This document shows, in pieces, positions 50,399 through 59,882 of a stretch of 64,000 bases of DNA. The notes beneath the pieces were generated by a model. The model was not told the origin of the DNA, did no database searches, and worked only from the letters and a program-made list of their open reading frames with translations. A program made the position numbers and the translations under genes. The stretch's first letter is position 1, and each line of letters opens with the position of its first letter. Origin of the DNA: Niallia circulans (lineage in GTDB: Bacteria > Bacillota > Bacilli > Bacillales > Cytobacillaceae). The stretch covers positions 1 through 64,000 of the forward strand of contig NZ_CM017506.1 in the NCBI RefSeq assembly GCF_007273535.1. The letters are read 5' to 3'.

Positions 50399-50677
50399 GT
50401 GAATACCATTAGTAGATTAAGGGATCTAAGACTAGGAAAAGGCTGGACCCAATTTAAATTATCTGAAGTGTCGGGTGTGCCACAACCTACAATTTCTCAT
50501 ATTGAAACAGGAAACCGAAAAAATCCTAGTCATTCTATTGTTATGAAACTTTCTAGGGCTTTAAATATTAAAGTTGAAGAAATTTTTGTACAAGAGGAAG
50601 TTAATTTAGACTATCAAGAAAATTGTATGAAAGGTGATGTGTTCGGTGAACAAGGTAGTATTAGTGAAAATGTGTAG
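50399..50677 (+). CDS. small Xre-family regulator with unusual start
   Basis: The product is about 92 residues with HTH RLRDLRLGKGWTQFKLSEVS and GVPQPTISHIETGNRKNPSH. The ATG at 50375 lies inside the promoter. AAGGAGGTG (50393-50401) precedes an in-frame ATT at 50408 at ideal distance, while the GTG at 50399 overlaps it. I list the GTG, but ATT, a rare start, is the better spaced. It is divergent from the Xre gene at 50257. Confidence 0.75.
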   Translation: MNTISRLRDLRLGKGWTQFKLSEVSGVPQPTISHIETGNRKNPSHSIVMKLSRALNIKVEEIFVQEEVNLDYQENCMKGDVFGEQGSISENV

Positions 50678-50924
50678 ATTTCATTTTTTACCTTATGTCA
50701 ATCGGGTAACTGTTCGAACTTTTGGCAAAGAAGTTTACATATTAAAGTCAAACTTAATGGTTAAAAATATGGAAACGGATGAAATTAAAAGGCTTGAAGA
50801 TATCTATTATGACATAAGAACTGTAAGAAACATTAGTGGAAATATTATAGCTAAACGTACAAATAGAAGAAAAGAATTATACTTTAATTCAACAAAAGCA
50901 AGAGCAAAAGCAAAAGTTATTTAA
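50670..50924 (+). CDS. small hypothetical protein overlapping the Xre gene
   Basis: The protein of about 84 residues (MCRFHFLPYVNRVTVRTFGK) overlaps the end of the small Xre gene by eight bases. It is basic, with a C-terminal segment rich in Arg and Lys. It is not recognised and has a weak ribosome site. Confidence 0.45.
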   Translation: MCRFHFLPYVNRVTVRTFGKEVYILKSNLMVKNMETDEIKRLEDIYYDIRTVRNISGNIIAKRTNRRKELYFNSTKARAKAKVI

Positions 50925-51110
50925 TACAAACTGTTAAAAATACGTTATGATGTGTGCAATTTATTTATTTGCACCAATGATCCTTGAAAATAAAATATGC
51001 GTGGTCTCGATGGAAATGGTCATATTCGAGTACTATACGACTTACTTGAGTTAGTGGGGGAACTGCTAAAAATCCACAAATTGACTGCATCGGTTAATAT
51101 TAAACACTAT

Positions 51111-51262
51111 TAATCGTAAGGTTGTTGGAACATGCCAAAATCCAGCAAAAAACACGTCGATGTTTAATCGTAAGGTTGTTAGGACAAGCCAAAACCTAAT
51201 AAAACGTCCAGTAATATTAACTATTGGTAAGGTTGTTGGAACAAGCCAAAAACCAACAAAAA
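51111..51262. ncRNA. three tandem hairpin units with compensatory changes
   Basis: Units near 51117, 51171 and 51228 share GTAAGGTTGTT(G/A)G...GCCAAAA and a complementary arm. The arms are TTGTTGG/CCAGCAA, TTGTTAGG/CCTAATAA and TTGTTGG/CCAACAA. The G to A change in the second left arm is matched by C to T in the right arm, which supports pairing. They lie upstream of the surface locus starting at 51514. Confidence 0.6.
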
Positions 51263-51367
51263 TGGGGAGAAGATTGTTTATTGCTATCGGTAGGACGATA
51301 TAAAGTAATAAACCCTTGTTCTCGAATGAATATGAATATACTCGCAATAGCGTTTTTATAAAATTAA

Positions 51368-51393
51368 CGGAGGTTGCTATTATGCGACCTCCG
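51368..51393. other. hairpin in the leader of the surface locus
   Basis: CGGAGGTTGC and GCGACCTCCG around six bases, about 120 bases before the start at 51514. There is no T run. Confidence 0.5.
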
Positions 51394-51513
51394 ATATAGT
51401 AAAAATGAATTGTAAACATGATAACGTATGAAACAAATTAGATTTTCCTTTAATTAATCCTTAACAGTTGTTAATAAAGAACGATAATAAAATTGAGGAG
51501 GTGTTGGTAAATA

Positions 51514-52662
51514 ATGAAAAAAAAGGTACTCGCAACTGCAATAACAATTTCATTACTTGCCGTAGGAACAGGTGCTTATGCTTATAATGAGAAAGTTGAA
51601 GCTGCTCAACTAGAGCAACAAAGAATTCATACAGTCGAGAAGGCTGAGAAGGCTGTAAAAGCTCTTTATAACAGCGATAGAACAGCTTTAGCTTCTGGCC
51701 TTGAAAGTAAGTTGAAAGCTGCTGAGGCTGCGGTTAAGAAGGTAGGAGATTCAGATGAAAAATCCCTTCTATCAAAAGAGATTAGTAATGCCGAAGAGAT
51801 ATCCAATATTCAATCAGAAGTTTCCAGCATCCTAAAGAATGGAGTGGTTGTTGAGAAAGCTTCTGAAAAACAAGTTAAAACAGTTTCTGAGAAGGTAAGC
51901 TTGGTTAAAGATTGGAATGAAGCAATTTATAGTTCATTAACAAAGCAATTAGATGAGGCTAGTAAGCAATTAGCTACAATTAATGAGGCATCTAAAAAAG
52001 TGAAAGAAGCAGAAAAGACATTGAAGGAAAAGGATTATGATTCTGCATCCAAACTTGTTGCAAAAGTGAAGAATGATGAAAAGCAAAGTGAGCTTACTAA
52101 ACAATTGAAGACTGTAAATGAAAAGCTAGTTGCTAAAGCAGAAGAAGCTAAACGAAAAGAAGCTAAACGAAAAGAAGCTGAGGCAATTGCTGCTAAAGAA
52201 ACTTCTGCAGTTTCTTCTAACAATACTTCTTCTACAACTAGTGTAAGCTCAAGCTCAAGTGCAAGTTCAGTTTCTAACTCAAGCTCAAGCTCAAATAGCT
52301 CAAGCTCAGGTGGGGCAAGTAATCCAAGCTCAAGTGCTACATATAGTAGTTCTACTGGTTCGACAAGTGGTGGTAGTTCTTCAACTGGATCAAGCAATAA
52401 AACAACTGCTACCTCAAACAATTCAGCGACTTCAAATAAGTCAAATGGTTCAAGTAGTACTAGCAAGTCAAATAGCAGTTCTACAAATAAATCTAGTTCT
52501 TCTAGTAAGTCTAGTGGTTCTACTTCTTCTAATAACACTGGAAAAGTTTCAAATGTTGAGAAGACAGGGGAAGGAACAATTGATCCTACTGGTAATGGTA
52601 AAACTGCAGAACAAGGTTCATCGACTTATGAAAAAGGAACTTTTGAGTGGGGCGGCTGGTAA
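51514..52662 (+). CDS. secreted coiled-coil protein with serine-rich tail
   Basis: This 382-residue protein has a signal peptide (MKKKVLATAITISLLAVGTG, cleavage probably after AYA), an alanine/lysine-rich coiled-coil domain to about residue 230, then about 110 residues of Ser, Gly, Thr and Asn repeats, and a C-terminus ending WGGW. It is possibly a surface spacer or adhesin. No LPXTG anchor is present. It has a strong ribosome site (GAGGAGGTG) and a terminator. Confidence 0.75.
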   Translation: MKKKVLATAITISLLAVGTGAYAYNEKVEAAQLEQQRIHTVEKAEKAVKALYNSDRTALASGLESKLKAAEAAVKKVGDSDEKSLLSKEISNAEEISNIQSEVSSILKNGVVVEKASEKQVKTVSEKVSLVKDWNEAIYSSLTKQLDEASKQLATINEASKKVKEAEKTLKEKDYDSASKLVAKVKNDEKQSELTKQLKTVNEKLVAKAEEAKRKEAKRKEAEAIAAKETSAVSSNNTSSTTSVSSSSSASSVSNSSSSSNSSSSGGASNPSSSATYSSSTGSTSGGSSSTGSSNKTTATSNNSATSNKSNGSSSTSKSNSSSTNKSSSSSKSSGSTSSNNTGKVSNVEKTGEGTIDPTGNGKTAEQGSSTYEKGTFEWGGW

Positions 52663-52670
52663 TAAAGAAA

Positions 52671-52705
52671 AAAGTCTAGTAACTAATATATAGTTGCTAG
52701 ACTTT
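52671..52705 (+). terminator. terminator after the serine-rich protein gene
   Basis: AAAGTCTAGTAACT and AGTTGCTAGACTTT with T run. Confidence 0.85.
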
Positions 52706-52744
52706 TTTTATGCCTTTAAACGGATTTTGAGGTGAATTATTTTA

Positions 52745-55700
52745 ATGGGTAATAAAATTAAAAAAACTAGCTTTAAGTTAATTTCTGTATTTGTATTAAT
52801 GACTTTATTTTTACAAATACTTGAGTACCCTTTATCTGTGACTTTTGCAGAAACGATTTCCTTAGAGGATGAAAATTCTCCTGAAGAAATTAATGAAACG
52901 AATGTAAACGAGACTGAAAAGTTGACTGGAAGAGAATACGTCTCAGGAGATGAGCCTATAGCAAAGCCGACTTTGGAGGAAATTGTAGGTGAAAAAGAGG
53001 CTGAAAAAGAAATAGACTACCTTACAGTTAACGAAAAAGGCGAGTTAATGTATGGAGATGAGCCTTTATATGTTGGTGCAGGTAACGAACTGATACCTGC
53101 CAAGCTTGATGATCTAATGAAAAAGGGTGTTAAGCAAAAACTTACAGTAGCAACAGCGGTAAAAAGCATTATATTTGGTAAAATCGTAAGTGCTGCGTCT
53201 GCTCCAGATATTGAATACCGTGGACAAATTAGTTATGGTGGTTCAATTGTAGGTGATTTTCGAGTTAATGGAGTACAAGCTTTCTGTATTGAACACGAAA
53301 AGCCTACTCCTGGTACTGGAGCATCTTATGAGTCTCCTGTTCCCTATAATAATGCTAAGATCCTGAAAGCTTTGTATTATGGCTGGAATGGCCCTGAAAA
53401 TATATTTGGTAGTGATAAAGCACGCGGTATTGTGGTCACATCATTGGTTTTATCTAGGCTTTACAATGGGGATTATGCAGGTGGTCAAAGTATCTCAGGT
53501 TACGATAAACTGTGGGACTTATCTCAAAATGGGTCTGTACCTGATGATGATGTATCAATGTATAGAGAAAAGCTGACAGTAAGCTTTTCTAATGGAGTTC
53601 AAAAAACCCAAACTACTAAATTTGAAGCAGATAAATCAAATACTTTAACTTTTACTATTCCTGATGAAGTTAAGTTGATTAATGAGACGGATAACTACTC
53701 TAAACGTGGTGGGAAGGTAACAGTTTCTGGTGGGGATTGGTTCTATTTTGAGGCACCTTCAGATTATGCTGGAAAGCTGGATACAGGAAATATTCGAGGT
53801 TCTATGAAAGCTTTCCAATCTATAATCTCAGTTCCTAAATCTTCTGGCTATCAAACATTGGGTTATGGAGAATGGTATACTGACCCTGCTCAAACAGTCC
53901 GAATTCAAGCTCAATTTGAAAAGCAAGAAGTTACAATGTGGATCGACCATAAAGATAGACAAACAGGAGAAAAGATTTTAGGAGAAAAGAAAACAGTTAC
54001 AATAGGTGACAGTTATAAAGTGTCATATAAGAATAACTTGAAATCAGATGGTCAGGATGCCTTACTCGATGATGATAAATCAAAGAGTGGAACTGTACCA
54101 AATAAGAATTTCACTGTAACATTTTGGTACACTACAGCATGGGATTTATATGCAGAATATAAGGACTACCAAACAGGTGAAACCATAAGAAAGACGGATA
54201 AGATCGGTACTTATAAAGTAGGTACAGATTATAACTTCGATGCCAGGACAAGTATAACTTATCAGGATATTTCTTATAAATTAAGAGGTTCTGCAGCTAA
54301 ATCGGGTACAATGCCAAGGAAAGACAAAACAATTACACTTAATTATGATCCTTATGTGTGGGTGAATGTTTGGGAACAAAATATGTATCCTGAAAATGAT
54401 GTATTTAATCATATAAAGGAAAGATATAAAGTAGGTACAACAAATAAATTTACGGCTCCAGATACACATGAGTTAAGTGGTAATAGAATTTATGATTTAT
54501 TTGGCAACAATTCCGTATCAATTTTAACTCCACATAATAATGATGCTTCGCACACTTTTGATTATAAGCTTCGCAGAAGTGTTACAGTCAATTATTTGGA
54601 TGAAAGAACAGGGGAAAAGGTTGCTGAAGTAAAGACATATAATCTACACGAAAAGGATAAATACTCAGAAGGTCCAATCACTATAAAAGATGGTGAATAT
54701 ACCCTTCGGTATGTCAGAACTGATGGGGATACGGAAAGTGGAATAATGGGAACTAACAATATTGTTATTAACTATTATTACGATAAACCGTTGATTAAAA
54801 CTGGTTTAGAGAAAGTACAAATATATACAGCTAAAGCAGAAGAAGGATTACCAGTTCGAGTTTATCTTTCAAAAGTAATAAATTACAAAGGTGATAGTAC
54901 TAAAATAAAAGACTATGATGATACGAATAAAACAATAAACGTTTCTTTATATCAAGGGTCTACAAAGATTACAGATAAGAAATACACGGCTTCCAAACTT
55001 CCTGAGTATTTGGAGTTTGAAATCCCTAAAAATAAGTTAGCAGTTAATGAAAATAAAACATATACCGTTAAACTTGAAGGGTTTAATAAAAATGATTTTG
55101 ATGTAATTAAAGGGAAGGAGAGTCTTGCGACAAAAGGGTATACAGCCTTTGAAGGTACTGTTACCTTCGATGTGAAAAGAGAGTCTGCACATGAAGGTAG
55201 TAAATCTTATGTTGTTATGACAGAAAAGACACCTGAAACAACAATGAAATCATTTTATGAGACTATTAAATATGAGGCTACACCTTTAGAAAAGGTAAGA
55301 ACTGGATATGGAGTAGAAACAAAAGTGAGTTTTGATTACAGCAATGAGCTGGGAACAGATTATCAGTTCGCTACAAAGGTTAATGAAAATAAAATTTCCT
55401 TCTATGCTCCTGATAGTTTAAGAGATTCCTATCTTGATTATCCAACTGAAGGATCTGATATGAAAATAGAACTTCTCAATAAGGAAACTTCCAAACAGCT
55501 AAATGGTGATTTTGTCCGTTCCAATGAGTTTATCTTTCCTCATATGAATGTTGAAAAACTTACAGGAAATCTATTCACGGATGAGCAAGTAGCTAATAAA
55601 GATAGTAACATTACAGATGAGATTCGAGATGGTGGTAATAAATTCTATACACCAATCTGGAATGACTTAGGAACATATGACGTATCTTATAAGTCTACAG

Positions 55701-55894
55701 AAATCGGAGCAAATAAGGTGAAGCTTCAAATAGAAGATAATATTAATCTTTTTGCTCATATGTATGTTCATATAGATTCTGAGACGATTGATCAGGACGC
55801 AATACTTTTAAAACCAGTTAATGGTGATGATCCATTCCCTGAAGGGCTTCCAGCTGGCTGGACTCAATCAGATATAGATTGGATAACAAAATAA
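52745..55894 (+). CDS. large surface adhesin-like protein with thioester-type and MucBP-like domains
   Basis: This 1049-residue protein has an N-terminal membrane/signal segment (residues 12-35) and a domain near 155-280 with VNGVQAFCIEHEKPTPGTG, the Cys context of thioester adhesin domains. The usual Gln-containing partner motif is not seen; the region reads GIVVTSLVLSRLYNG. Four MucBP-like repeats follow (for example VTMWIDHKDRQTGEKIL, LYAEYKDYQTGETIRK, VTVNYLDERTGEKVAE). The C-terminal third is beta-rich. There is no LPXTG or other anchor; the protein ends GWTQSDIDWITK. Confidence 0.75.
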   Translation: MGNKIKKTSFKLISVFVLMTLFLQILEYPLSVTFAETISLEDENSPEEINETNVNETEKLTGREYVSGDEPIAKPTLEEIVGEKEAEKEIDYLTVNEKGELMYGDEPLYVGAGNELIPAKLDDLMKKGVKQKLTVATAVKSIIFGKIVSAASAPDIEYRGQISYGGSIVGDFRVNGVQAFCIEHEKPTPGTGASYESPVPYNNAKILKALYYGWNGPENIFGSDKARGIVVTSLVLSRLYNGDYAGGQSISGYDKLWDLSQNGSVPDDDVSMYREKLTVSFSNGVQKTQTTKFEADKSNTLTFTIPDEVKLINETDNYSKRGGKVTVSGGDWFYFEAPSDYAGKLDTGNIRGSMKAFQSIISVPKSSGYQTLGYGEWYTDPAQTVRIQAQFEKQEVTMWIDHKDRQTGEKILGEKKTVTIGDSYKVSYKNNLKSDGQDALLDDDKSKSGTVPNKNFTVTFWYTTAWDLYAEYKDYQTGETIRKTDKIGTYKVGTDYNFDARTSITYQDISYKLRGSAAKSGTMPRKDKTITLNYDPYVWVNVWEQNMYPENDVFNHIKERYKVGTTNKFTAPDTHELSGNRIYDLFGNNSVSILTPHNNDASHTFDYKLRRSVTVNYLDERTGEKVAEVKTYNLHEKDKYSEGPITIKDGEYTLRYVRTDGDTESGIMGTNNIVINYYYDKPLIKTGLEKVQIYTAKAEEGLPVRVYLSKVINYKGDSTKIKDYDDTNKTINVSLYQGSTKITDKKYTASKLPEYLEFEIPKNKLAVNENKTYTVKLEGFNKNDFDVIKGKESLATKGYTAFEGTVTFDVKRESAHEGSKSYVVMTEKTPETTMKSFYETIKYEATPLEKVRTGYGVETKVSFDYSNELGTDYQFATKVNENKISFYAPDSLRDSYLDYPTEGSDMKIELLNKETSKQLNGDFVRSNEFIFPHMNVEKLTGNLFTDEQVANKDSNITDEIRDGGNKFYTPIWNDLGTYDVSYKSTEIGANKVKLQIEDNINLFAHMYVHIDSETIDQDAILLKPVNGDDPFPEGLPAGWTQSDIDWITK

Positions 55895-55904
55895 AATTCA
55901 GAAG

Positions 55905-55939
55905 AAAAGAAGTCTTTTATTAAAAAGACTTCTTTTTTT
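55905..55939 (+). terminator. terminator after the adhesin gene
   Basis: AAAAGAAGTCTTTT and AAAAGACTTCTTTT with a T run. Confidence 0.85.
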
Positions 55940-55956
55940 ATTAGGAGGAAATTAAT

Positions 55957-56148
55957 ATGATAAATATTTTAAATGATTACTTTTGGATAGTACTAATAGC
56001 TAGTGGTTTGTTAATGGTTCTAACAATCGTGACTAGAGTTAAATTGGCGAAGGTAAAGAGAGATAAAGTACTTTATAACATCTATAGTGTAATTCTTGTA
56101 GTTGTTTTTCTACTATTAATCGCTTATAAAATGGACTTTTTTAGATGA
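55957..56148 (+). CDS. small two-span membrane protein of the pilus locus
   Basis: This 63-residue protein has two hydrophobic segments (residues 8-25 and 42-58) with a basic connection (RVKLAKVKRDK). It has a strong ribosome site (AGGAGG). It overlaps the next gene by four bases, so it belongs to the Tad-like operon. Its function is unknown. Confidence 0.6.
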   Translation: MINILNDYFWIVLIASGLLMVLTIVTRVKLAKVKRDKVLYNIYSVILVVVFLLLIAYKMDFFR

Positions 56149-56525
56149 GACATGCTCCCAAGTGGATGATTTTATTTTTAATAGGAATCATCGCTATTGT
56201 TACAGTTAGCATCTATTCCATGCAAAGTTACAGATATAACGATTTAACCAATGTTTTAAATGAGGCTGCTAATATTGCACTTACTAAAAGCCTGGATAAC
56301 AGCACAAGGGCTATTGAAGATAAAGCAGCTATAGTTGAACCAGTATTTGAGGAAAAGTTTAAGAATCAATTTGAAAAGTCAAATGTGAAAGTCAATGTAA
56401 AAAGTTATAGCTTTGAATATTTAAAAACCAGTGATGGTTATTTAAAAGCAGTGAAAATAAAAGTTACAGATGATGAGGATACGGTGTATCAAACGACTTT
56501 TGTAACAGATATTGTAAATGGTTAA
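56145..56525 (+). CDS. pilin-like (TadE-type) membrane protein
   Basis: This 126-residue protein has one N-terminal membrane segment (KWMILFLIGIIAIVTVSIYS) and a globular extracellular part, the topology of TadE-like minor pilins. No prepilin cleavage motif is clear. It lies in front of the CpaF-like ATPase gene and overlaps the previous gene. Confidence 0.6.
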   Translation: MRHAPKWMILFLIGIIAIVTVSIYSMQSYRYNDLTNVLNEAANIALTKSLDNSTRAIEDKAAIVEPVFEEKFKNQFEKSNVKVNVKSYSFEYLKTSDGYLKAVKIKVTDDEDTVYQTTFVTDIVNG

Positions 56526-56551
56526 GAGCTTAGGAGAAAGGAAGGTATGTA

Positions 56552-57742
56552 ATGTCTATATCTGAGGATCTCTTATTAGAGATTAAAAATGATCTTAGAG
56601 AGAATCATGCTGAGGAATTTCAAGAAGCATTTGCTGACTTGGAAACCAGAGAAGTACTAAAGAAAATTATTGCAAACAAGCATGGTTCTATTTTAAATGA
56701 TGATGAAAAACTGGAATCCGTTGTAAGGGAGCTAGTAGGATTAGGATTGGTTGAAGAGTTAAGGGAGGATTTAAGAGTCACGGATGTTGGCTTTGATGGT
56801 ACAAAGTTAATTGTGGAAGGAAACGGTATCGAAAAGTATTCATTGGAAACTGTTTCTGAAAATGAAGTAATAAAATTAATAGCTAAATTTTCTAATTCTA
56901 CTGGAAAAGAAATTTCAAGTAAAAATCCAATCCTTAACACTAGTAAAGACTTTATGCGATTAAACGCTGTTCATAAACAAAATGCACCTAGTGGAACTAC
57001 AATGGCAATTCGTATTTCTCGACCATATATGGCATTAAGCGAAGAGAACTTTAAGGATTTTGCTCCTTTAGAAATTTTAGAGTTCTTAAAGGCTGCTGTT
57101 AAGGGAAGGTCAAATATGGTTATTGCTGGGGAGACTGGTTCAGGGAAAACCGAATTTCAAAAGCTTTTAATGAGTTATATCCCTTTTAAAGAAAGAATGG
57201 CAGTTATTGAATCAACCATAGATATTTACGCAAAAGAATTATGGCCTGACAAGGATATATTCAGTTGGTTAGCAACTGAGGGAGTAAGTATAGAAGAGCT
57301 AATAGCATATGCTGGACTCAGAAGTCATCCCGTTTGGATTATAGTTGGTGAAATCCTTGGAAAAGAAGTTTATCAAATGTTACAAGGGATTTTGACAGGA
57401 CATAGATTTATGACTACTGCTCATGCTTATGATGCCAGAGCTATCCCAAAACGTTTACTTGGTATGGCGAAATCTGGTTATGAAGTAGACGATAAAATGT
57501 TTTTAGATGATATCTATAGTTATGTTCATTTTGGCATTCATCTAAAAAAGATAAATGGTCGACGTTTCTTATCGGAAATTGTAGAGTTTCATGGAGATCA
57601 CACAGCTACCACAGTTTTTAAACAAAGAATGAAAAAAGATGGATCATTAGATATATCATATGGAGAACTTAGCCAGGACTTCTTTGAAAGAATTCACGAA
57701 TTGGGTTCAGACTTTGAAGGATTTAAAAGGGATGAGGAATAA
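56552..57742 (+). CDS. CpaF/TadA-like secretion ATPase
   Basis: This 396-residue type II/IV secretion ATPase powers pilus assembly. Walker A is VIAGETGSGKTEFQKL near residue 190; the Walker B region reads HPVWIIVGEILGKEVYQML and the His box is MTTAHAYDARAIPKRLL. The N-terminal domain has KLIVEGNGIEKYSLETV, typical of CpaF. It overlaps the TadB-like gene by one base, so both are coupled. Confidence 0.9.
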   Translation: MSISEDLLLEIKNDLRENHAEEFQEAFADLETREVLKKIIANKHGSILNDDEKLESVVRELVGLGLVEELREDLRVTDVGFDGTKLIVEGNGIEKYSLETVSENEVIKLIAKFSNSTGKEISSKNPILNTSKDFMRLNAVHKQNAPSGTTMAIRISRPYMALSEENFKDFAPLEILEFLKAAVKGRSNMVIAGETGSGKTEFQKLLMSYIPFKERMAVIESTIDIYAKELWPDKDIFSWLATEGVSIEELIAYAGLRSHPVWIIVGEILGKEVYQMLQGILTGHRFMTTAHAYDARAIPKRLLGMAKSGYEVDDKMFLDDIYSYVHFGIHLKKINGRRFLSEIVEFHGDHTATTVFKQRMKKDGSLDISYGELSQDFFERIHELGSDFEGFKRDEE

Positions 57743-58569
57743 TGAAATTTTTTGGTGAAAGCAAAGTATTGAGTATAGATGAGCTGAATGCTTATCGTAC
57801 TGCATATGGAAATCCTTTAATGAAAAAGGAGATTTTTACGGCTTTAGTAGTTCCTTTTATGGTTAGTTTTTTCAGTGTTTATGTTCTTACCTACTATTGG
57901 TGGTTGGCACTAATTGCTGGAGTTGTAGGTGTATCTTATGGGTTCATAGTACTAATGAAAATTAACGTGGAGCGTATCTATAACCAAGAATCCATGATAC
58001 AGAGAAACAGATTTATAAATACAATGACTAGTTTGTTAGCTAATCCAGATGAAACAGTCGTAACTGCTTTAAAATGGTGTGCTAAGGAAATCGCTAAAGG
58101 TGAATTAAAAAAGGAATTGGATCAATTAATCGTTGATTTAATGGATGCTACACCAAAACAAGTCCAGTCCGCATTTAATTTATTAAAGGAAAAATATACT
58201 AGTGATTTTGTTTTTGGTTTATTTATGGACAACCTTGTTACGGCTTCGTTAGAAGGAAGAACAGATATTAAAAAGATAAAGGAACTAAAGTCATGGCATA
58301 ATGATGTGTTAGAGCAAAGAAATATATTTATACAGAATAAAGTTTTGTATAAGAGACAATTTAAAGCAACAACTTTATATCCTGTAGTAGTTGTCGGCAT
58401 TTTAACCTTTGCAAGGGGAGTAGATGCTTATTTACTTTATTACGCTCACAATATCATCGGTTGGGTGTGTAGTGCCATACTAATAGGAGCATTATGTTTT
58501 TACTTTCATTCCCTTCAAATGAACTTAGCAGATGATGAAGTAATGGAGGTGAAAATGTGGAGGAAATAA
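57742..58569 (+). CDS. TadB-like pilus platform protein
   Basis: This 275-residue protein has a type II secretion F-domain: two N-terminal membrane segments (VPFMVSFFSVYVLTYYWWLA and following), a cytoplasmic helical domain, and two C-terminal membrane segments. It is one of two F-domain proteins following the ATPase gene, as TadB and TadC do. It overlaps the next gene by 13 bases. Confidence 0.8.
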   Translation: MKFFGESKVLSIDELNAYRTAYGNPLMKKEIFTALVVPFMVSFFSVYVLTYYWWLALIAGVVGVSYGFIVLMKINVERIYNQESMIQRNRFINTMTSLLANPDETVVTALKWCAKEIAKGELKKELDQLIVDLMDATPKQVQSAFNLLKEKYTSDFVFGLFMDNLVTASLEGRTDIKKIKELKSWHNDVLEQRNIFIQNKVLYKRQFKATTLYPVVVVGILTFARGVDAYLLYYAHNIIGWVCSAILIGALCFYFHSLQMNLADDEVMEVKMWRK

Positions 58570-59315
58570 CTGAAATACCTATAGAAAAAACAAGAATGCA
58601 AAGATTTTGGCATTTAGTCGCAGAACAAGATCTGTATGAAATGGTTGAAAAGTCAGGGTTTGGAGAATACGAGTTTTATTTGTTCCAGAAGAGAAGAATG
58701 AGAAATGCGCTCTTGTCTACTCTTGCTGCAGTTATTCCAGCTTTTCTAGTTAGTCCCTGGCTATCATTGTTATCTATAATCTTTTTCGTTTATTCTTGGA
58801 GAAATGCTTACACAAAAGAAAAACATGAATATAACGGTCTAGTATATGAAAAACAAATTTCATGGTATGTTTTTCAGCGATTAATTGTCACCTACCTACA
58901 GGATTCAAATGAGTCTATCATAACTACTTTTCGAAAGCTGTTGGATCGCTTAGAGGATGGAGAATTTAAAAATAATCTGTATCGGTTGATTATTGATATA
59001 ACGGAAAGTCCCAATAAGGTTCAACCATATATGCAATTTGCTGAAGTAGCTGCAGGGGGAACCGATGAAGCTCGCACGTTTATGACATCACTTTATAATT
59101 ACACAAACCACACAAGTGATAGCAGTATTATTGATGAGTTAAGTGATATAGCTAGAAAAGCAATGATGCGAGGTATTGAAGATATTCGAAAACATAAAGA
59201 AAGAACATTTATTATGTATCCAACTAAACTGACTATGGTGAACTTTATACCAATGATTGGTTATATGGCTGGGGCTGCCTTTGATATCTTTACCCGAAAT
59301 ATGAACAATCTTTAA
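58557..59315 (+). CDS. TadC-like pilus platform protein
   Basis: This 252-residue protein has the same layout as its neighbour: two membrane segments near residues 40-80 and a C-terminal one near 225. The central FRKLLDRLEDGEFKNNLYRL is typical of F-domain proteins. The start is GTG behind GGAGGTG, inside the previous gene. It probably forms the inner-membrane platform with the TadB-like protein. Confidence 0.8.
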   Translation: MEEITEIPIEKTRMQRFWHLVAEQDLYEMVEKSGFGEYEFYLFQKRRMRNALLSTLAAVIPAFLVSPWLSLLSIIFFVYSWRNAYTKEKHEYNGLVYEKQISWYVFQRLIVTYLQDSNESIITTFRKLLDRLEDGEFKNNLYRLIIDITESPNKVQPYMQFAEVAAGGTDEARTFMTSLYNYTNHTSDSSIIDELSDIARKAMMRGIEDIRKHKERTFIMYPTKLTMVNFIPMIGYMAGAAFDIFTRNMNNL

Positions 59316-59332
59316 GAGAAATGGGTGGTTAA

Positions 59333-59698
59333 ATGTATGCAGAAGACGCTGCTGGCGAATTTTCATTACAGATTATGTTAATGGCCTTTGTCATGTTTTT
59401 AATGGCTATAACCATATTCTTTGTAAGTTATATTCAATCATCTGACTTTAAGACTTATATAGATGGACAGATTGAACGCAATGGTGGATTAACTTCAACT
59501 GCTGTTGAAAATATAAATGAGTACTCGAATAAATTTTACGATGGCAAGTTTGAGGTTACTAGTTTATCAGGTTCAGATAAAAAGTCATTTGGTTCAGAAG
59601 TAAATTATATAGTTACTGGAAATATTGAAGTATTTTTCTTTGATCTACCTGATCAACTAATTACATCTAGAGGGAGTGCCGTAAGTAAAGTGAGGTGA
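59333..59698 (+). CDS. TadE/pilin-like membrane protein
   Basis: This 121-residue protein has one membrane segment (ISL-type, here IMLMAFVMFLMAITIFFVSY) and a globular C-terminus. It resembles minor pilins of Tad systems. It follows the platform gene with a short gap and precedes a 45-residue membrane peptide. Confidence 0.6.
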   Translation: MYAEDAAGEFSLQIMLMAFVMFLMAITIFFVSYIQSSDFKTYIDGQIERNGGLTSTAVENINEYSNKFYDGKFEVTSLSGSDKKSFGSEVNYIVTGNIEVFFFDLPDQLITSRGSAVSKVR

Positions 59699-59703
59699 CT
59701 CAG

Positions 59704-59841
59704 TTGCAAAGTGGTGTAAGAAATCTGTTGATGATAGCAGGTGTTGCAGTTTTAGCAATACTCTTGGATTTTTCCTTTAATTATTTTGATGTATTTAAGG
59801 AATTTGCAAAACTAAACTATAGAGCAATTATTTTTAAATAA
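59704..59841 (+). CDS. 45-residue membrane peptide
   Basis: The frame starts at TTG behind GAGGTG and encodes a peptide with one hydrophobic segment (LLMIAGVAVLAILLDFSF). It begins five bases after the previous stop and precedes a terminator, so it belongs to the operon. It is unrecognised. Confidence 0.5.
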   Translation: MQSGVRNLLMIAGVAVLAILLDFSFNYFDVFKEFAKLNYRAIIFK

Positions 59842-59850
59842 ATTTATTCC

Positions 59851-59878
59851 AAAACACTATTAAATATAGTGTTTTTTC
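59851..59878 (+). terminator. terminator inside the surface locus
   Basis: AAAACACTAT and ATAGTGTTTT with T run. It may separate the motor genes from the pilin and WxL genes. Confidence 0.8.
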
Positions 59879-59882
59879 TTTT

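Noticed and set aside
51066..51419. 117-residue minus-strand frame
   Set aside because: It is the complement of the three hairpin repeats and shows repeat-derived residues only.
52035..52538. Leu/Glu-rich minus-strand frame
   Set aside because: It is the antisense of the serine-rich repeat of the secreted protein.
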